From contig JAVTVJ010000990.1 in NCBI GenBank assembly GCA_034509425.1, positions 124,001 to 188,000 of the forward strand: a DNA stretch of 64,000 bases, given 5' to 3'. The DNA comes from Eopsaltria australis. Its lineage: Eukaryota; Chordata; Aves; Passeriformes; Petroicidae. This document shows, one piece after another, positions 60,415-64,000 of this stretch; within the stretch, counting starts at the first letter, position 1; each line of letters opens with the position of its first letter. The notes beneath the pieces were generated by a model, which was given only the letters and a program-made list of their open reading frames with translations, did not search any database and had not been told where the DNA came from. Position numbers and translations under genes: made by a program.

Positions 60415-61370
60415 CAGAATTCCTTCCAGAATTCCTTCCAGAATTCCTTCCAGAATTCCTTCCAGAATTCCTTCCTTCCTTCCAGAATTCCTGCCTTCCA
60501 GAATTCCTTCCTTCCAGAATTCCTTTCCTTCCAGAATTCCTTCCTTCCTTCCAGAATTTGCCTTCCTTCCAGAAAATTCCTTCTTCCTTCCTTCCTTCCT
60601 TCCTTCCTTCCTTCCTTCCTTCCTTCCTTCCTTCCTTCCTTCCTTCCTTCCTTCCTTCCTTCCAGAATTCCTTCCAGAATTCCTTCCAGAATTCCTTCCA
60701 GAATTCCTTCCAGAATTCCTTCCAGAATTCCTTCCAGAATTCCTTCCAGAATTCCTTCCTTCCTTCCAGAATTCCTTCCTTCCAAAATTCCTTCCTTCCA
60801 GAATTCCTTCCTTCCAGAATTCCTTCCTTCCTTCCTTCCTTCCTTCCTTCCAGAATTCCTTCCAGAATTCCTTCCTTCCAGAATTCCTTCCTTCCAGAAT
60901 TCCTTCCTTCCAGAATTCCTTCCTTCCTTCCAGAATTCCTTCCTTCCAGAATTCCTTCCAGAATTCCTTCCTTCCTTCCTTCCTTCCATAATTCCTTCAT
61001 TCCTTCCAGAATTCCTTCCAGAATTCCTTCCAGAATTCCTTCCTTTCCAGAATTCCTTCCTTCCAGAATTCCTTCCTTCCAGATTCCTCCAGAATTCTTC
61101 CTTCCTTCCTTCCTTCCTTCCTTCCTTCCTTCCTTCCTTCCTTCCTTCCTTCCTTCCTTCCTTCCTTCCTTCCAGAATTCCTTCCAGAATTCCTTCCAGA
61201 ATTCCTTCCAGAATTCCTTCCAGAATTCCTTCCAGAATTCCTTCCAGAATTCCTTCCAGAATTCCTTCCTTCCAGAATTCCTTCCAGAATTCCTTCCTTC
61301 CAGAATTCCTTCCAGAATTCCTTCCTTCCAGAATTCCTTCCAGAATTCCTTCCAGAATTCCTTCCTTCCT
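60414..61370. repeat. TTCCAGAATTCC 12-mer block, about 50 units
   Basis: I count about 50 occurrences of TTCCAGAA, nearly all followed by TTCC so that each makes a GAATTC (EcoRI) site. Clean runs of eight or more 12-mers occur at 60658-60760 and 61168-61270, each preceded by about 70-80 bp of pure TTCC. The two composite blocks are about 510 bp apart, an incipient higher-order repeat. Variant units (CAAAATT at 60784, CATAATT near 60988, AGATTCC at 61081) are scattered. Confidence 0.9.
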
Positions 61371-61560
61371 TCCGGAATTCCTTCCGGAATTCCTTCCTTC
61401 CTTCCGGAATTCCTTCCTTCCTTCCGGAATTCCTTCCTTCCGGAATTCCTTCCTTCCGGAATTCCTTCCTTCCTTCCGGAATTCCTTCCTTCCGGAATTC
61501 CTTCCTTCCTTCCGGAATTCCTTCCTTCCGGAATTCCTTCCCTTCCTTCCTTCCGGAATT
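61371..61560. repeat. TTCCGGAATTCC variant block, about 11 units
   Basis: In this sub-block the AG of the 12-mer is replaced by GG, giving TTCCGGAATTCC. Each unit gains a CpG and an ETS-type core (CCGGAA). The variant is confined to this end of the array, so it spread locally by unit turnover. Confidence 0.9.
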
Positions 61561-61725
61561 CCTTCCCTTCCCTTTCTTCCCTTCCTTCCCTTCCTTCCCT
61601 TCCCTCCCTTCCCTCCCTTCCTTCCCTTCCTTCCCTTCCTTCCCTTCCTTCCTTTCCTTCCTTTCCTTCCTTTCCTTCCTTTCCCTCCTTTCCTTCCTTT
61701 CCTTCCTTTCCTTCCTTTCTTCCTT

Positions 61726-64000
61726 GTCTCAACTCTTTAAAGTATTGGAAGTACTATACCTTTATTGTGTACCACACGTAACATATGCTAATGGATGAAT
61801 TTGTAGGAAAAAATATCTGAAGGTCTGAGGAATATTTTTGTACATTCGTCTTAAATTACTTCGATTTGAACAAAAATATTTTTGCAATGCCTTCCAGTAT
61901 TATTCCTCAAAGATTATTTAATTATACTCTGGGAAGAGTGGAGGCAAACCCTAAACTAAAGTATATCACATGGGCTTTGTTATTTACTAAGTGGCTACTT
62001 GTTTATTCCCCATGTGTTCCTCCAAGTCCCTTATTAATTATCCTTGAGCTTCCAAGTTAAAGCTGAGATGCAGAAGTGCTATATCATCTCATGTTCTTCT
62101 TTGCCTAAGGAACATTGAAATTTTAGTACTTAATGCAGTGCCCCAAGGCTTTAGTCTCGCATTATTATGCGTATTATACAATAATGCTAAAGCATATAAT
62201 GAGCCATGTTATACAGTAACCAAATATTTAACTAAATGTAATGGGTAATGGCATTGCAGTATTATTTGTTCAGTTGGCAAATCTGTTGATTAAATAAAGT
62301 CATCAATTTAATTAAACTGTGTGATGGATACTCTCATTCCAATACAGTTTTCCAAAAAAATTTCAGGGATGGGACCATCCCTAAAAAGAAAATAGTACCA
62401 CTTTCAGGAACTTTTCCATAGAAATCAACATAAACATTTCTCAAGTAGAATGTTCAGCACTTTTTTTATTAGCTATATTATCAAGAGTTTATTTTTCTAT
62501 TTATTATACTTCATTTAAAAAATGACAAAAAAGTATGATTCAAAAATGGTTGCTATACATGGAGAGAGGATTATATTTGTTTATGTATATATATTCACAT
62601 TGAAAATATGTTCATGATTCACTGACTGCAATTTAAAATACCTGTCTTCGTGTATAACTGCAGCACAGGAAGAAAAATTGCCATAACCTGCTGACAGCAT
62701 GGTGAACAGACCAGAATTATACGATTCCCTCCCACTCTTTTCCTCTGAAGATTATTCTTCCAGTTTATGCTGGAAGATTTTGAAGACCTGGAAACTCTCT
62801 CACTTCTAAAAGCTTTATTGCCACAAGATGAGTTGGGACCTTATCTAGTACATGAGAAGCAGTTTCTAATCCATCATCTTGTGCAAAAGTCTGTAAAAGT
62901 CTAATGCTTCAAATTTTCTATCAGTGACCCAAGTTAATTTGAAATTGATGCCCTTCAAATCTGCTATATTTGACATTTCATTCAAATAACTGTCTTCTAA
63001 AATGTTTAAAATATTACAATGTCCTTTATGTATTCACTTCTGTAGTAACATTGTCCAAAATCCTGCCAGTGCCCTCACATACAAAGAAAGTATTTACTTT
63101 ACTTTGTATGCACATACAAAGTGCATTCCAGGGTGTTGTCAAATGACTGAAATGAGTTCAGTTGGAAAGATTTAAAGCATTAAGAACTCCTCAGGTAGAG
63201 ATTATTGTTTCCTCATTTGAATTTTAGTAATTGCTTTATTATTGAAATAATGCAATGCAACAAATACTTGACCAAATAGTGAGCGGGGCAGCACAATGTG
63301 CACACAATGGTTTTTTTTTTCAGCTGGATTACTGAGAACTGGTTAGCAGTTGTAGATACATAGTTATATATGTTTGGCTGTTTTTTTGGGGTTTTAATAT
63401 TTATCCTAAATGAATCTACTTCAAGAGTCCAAAGAAATTTGTGACCTGAATCAAAGCATATTAAGAGGCCATAAGGATATTTTGGCCTCCTCTACCTGAT
63501 TTCCCTCTCTGCTCTCTGCCTCTTACAGCTGCTGTAAGAGGCATAAAAATACTTCTGTTCTGGAAGCAGGTATCATTTCAAGATCTATTAATGTGCTGTA
63601 TTTATCTCCTCTGCATCCTTTCTGCTGTATACTGCCTAGCATGAAAACCAGCTCTGCTTCACTTTCACTTAATGTTCTTGCTGACATAGTGCTGTGCCAG
63701 AAAGACAGACGTGAATGCCAGTAAACTAGTATCTGATGACATAAATAGTTTTGTGACTTGTGAAGCCAGACTGGCAGTAAAACCTGGGCAATGGCTCCAC
63801 TTTTTTTATCAGCTAGACGAACTTACATAGCTCTGAGTTGTAGTGAGTCTGTCTCAAGCTGTTTTCAAAAGTAAATTGTGTTAGTACTTGAAGAGTCTGT
63901 GATTGAAATACAGAATATTTTCTATTACTCAATATGATGGGAGGGACTGCAATTTTTATCCTTTCCTAGGTGATAACTACAAGTGCAGCAATTCAAATAA
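61726..64000. other. AT-rich non-coding stretch to the window end
   Basis: No gene or transposon is recognised. It contains a 13-bp-arm palindrome at 63517-63543, listed separately. The open frame at 61866-62060 (+, 64 codons) has no recognisable content. Confidence 0.5.
63517..63543. repeat. Perfect palindrome, 13-bp arms, 1-nt centre
   Basis: TGCCTCTTACAGC and GCTGTAAGAGGCA are exact reverse complements around a single T at 63530. The GC content is higher than in its surroundings. The loop is too short for an RNA hairpin such as a microRNA precursor, so it is a DNA-level palindrome. Confidence 0.9.

Larger units (their letters stand above)
60165..61725. repeat. Compound pyrimidine satellite array, 1.56 kb
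   Basis: One continuous array of related short units that change along its length: T15 (60165-60179), CTTTCC hexamers (to about 60210), CCTTTT hexamers (to about 60355), TTCC tetramers, TTCCAGAATTCC 12-mers mixed with TTCC tracts (60414-61370), a TTCCGGAATTCC variant (61371-61560), then CCCTT/CCTTT-type units (to 61725). The 12-mer is three tetramers, TTCC-AGAA-TTCC, so it probably arose by mutation of one TTCC unit in three. Frames of over 500 codons cross it on both strands only because these units contain no stop codon. There is no sign of a real gene. Confidence 0.95.

Noticed and set aside
59811..61781. Open frames of 656 and 530 codons (+) and 525 and 299 codons (-) across the pyrimidine array
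   Set aside because: The repeat units (TTCC, CCTTTT, TTCCAGAATTCC) contain no stop codon in several frames and their lengths suit the reading frame, so long frames are automatic. The translations are pure low-complexity repeats.
63517..63543. Palindrome considered as a microRNA precursor
   Set aside because: The loop is a single base and the arms are only 13 bp, too short for a precursor hairpin.
1..64000. CRISPR arrays, bacterial operons, tRNA or rRNA genes
   Set aside because: The window is vertebrate nuclear DNA. The only tRNA-like sequence is the SINE head at 31.8 kb, which lacks an intact 5' half. The regular array at 60-61.7 kb has no unique spacers.

Overview
This window is bird nuclear DNA, most likely from a songbird. 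Four long 5'-truncated CR1 LINE copies and several short ones carry the avian CR1 3' end. A tRNA-Ile-like head joined to a CR1-type tail near 31.8 kb matches the architecture of the passerine TguSINE1 family. Several solo or candidate endogenous retrovirus (ERV) LTRs are present, three of them with target-site duplications. Most of the window is AT-rich and I find no intact protein-coding gene in it. It reads as intergenic or deep intronic sequence.

Layout: 1-4.6 kb is plain AT-rich DNA. A minus-strand CR1 follows (4.65-5.47 kb). From 5.5 to 12.3 kb lies a GC-richer island holding spliced-gene relics on the minus strand. Copy A (6.28-8.43 kb) has exon-like blocks with splice sites that encode coiled coil, but also an in-frame TGA and an apparent one-base frameshift. 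A partial, more decayed copy B lies at 11.5-12.0 kb. Two further exon-like blocks sit at 9.96-10.10 and 12.03-12.23 kb. A solo LTR (8.80-9.26 kb) sits inside the island. A GC-rich candidate LTR element lies at 15.86-17.65 kb.

From 18 to 59 kb the DNA is AT-rich and sparsely filled. It holds CR1 fragments (18.55, 20.3, 36.1 and 46.9 kb), an ERVK-like solo LTR (24.68-25.31 kb), the SINE (31.8 kb), a decayed retroviral gag-like remnant (37.9-39.0 kb), a candidate LTR (44.3-45.2 kb) and a second copy of the 8.8 kb solo LTR (51.14-51.59 kb). Short perfect tandem duplications occur at 35.9 and 56.5 kb, and a 16-bp-arm palindrome at 49.0 kb.

The most unusual object is a 1.56 kb pyrimidine-rich array (60.165-61.725 kb) next to the 5' end of a CR1. 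It passes from poly-T through CTTTCC, CCTTTT and TTCC repeats into about 50 units of a 12-mer, TTCCAGAATTCC, then a TTCCGGAATTCC variant, then CCCTT-type repeats. The 12-mer contains TTCCAGAA, a two-module heat-shock-element core (TTCnnGAA), so the array is a dense, untested candidate for HSF1 binding, loosely like human satellite III. Long stop-free frames through it are a by-product of the repeat.

No genes here can be shown to work together. The content is transposons, decayed duplicated exons and simple-sequence DNA. All identifications were made by eye, with no database search.
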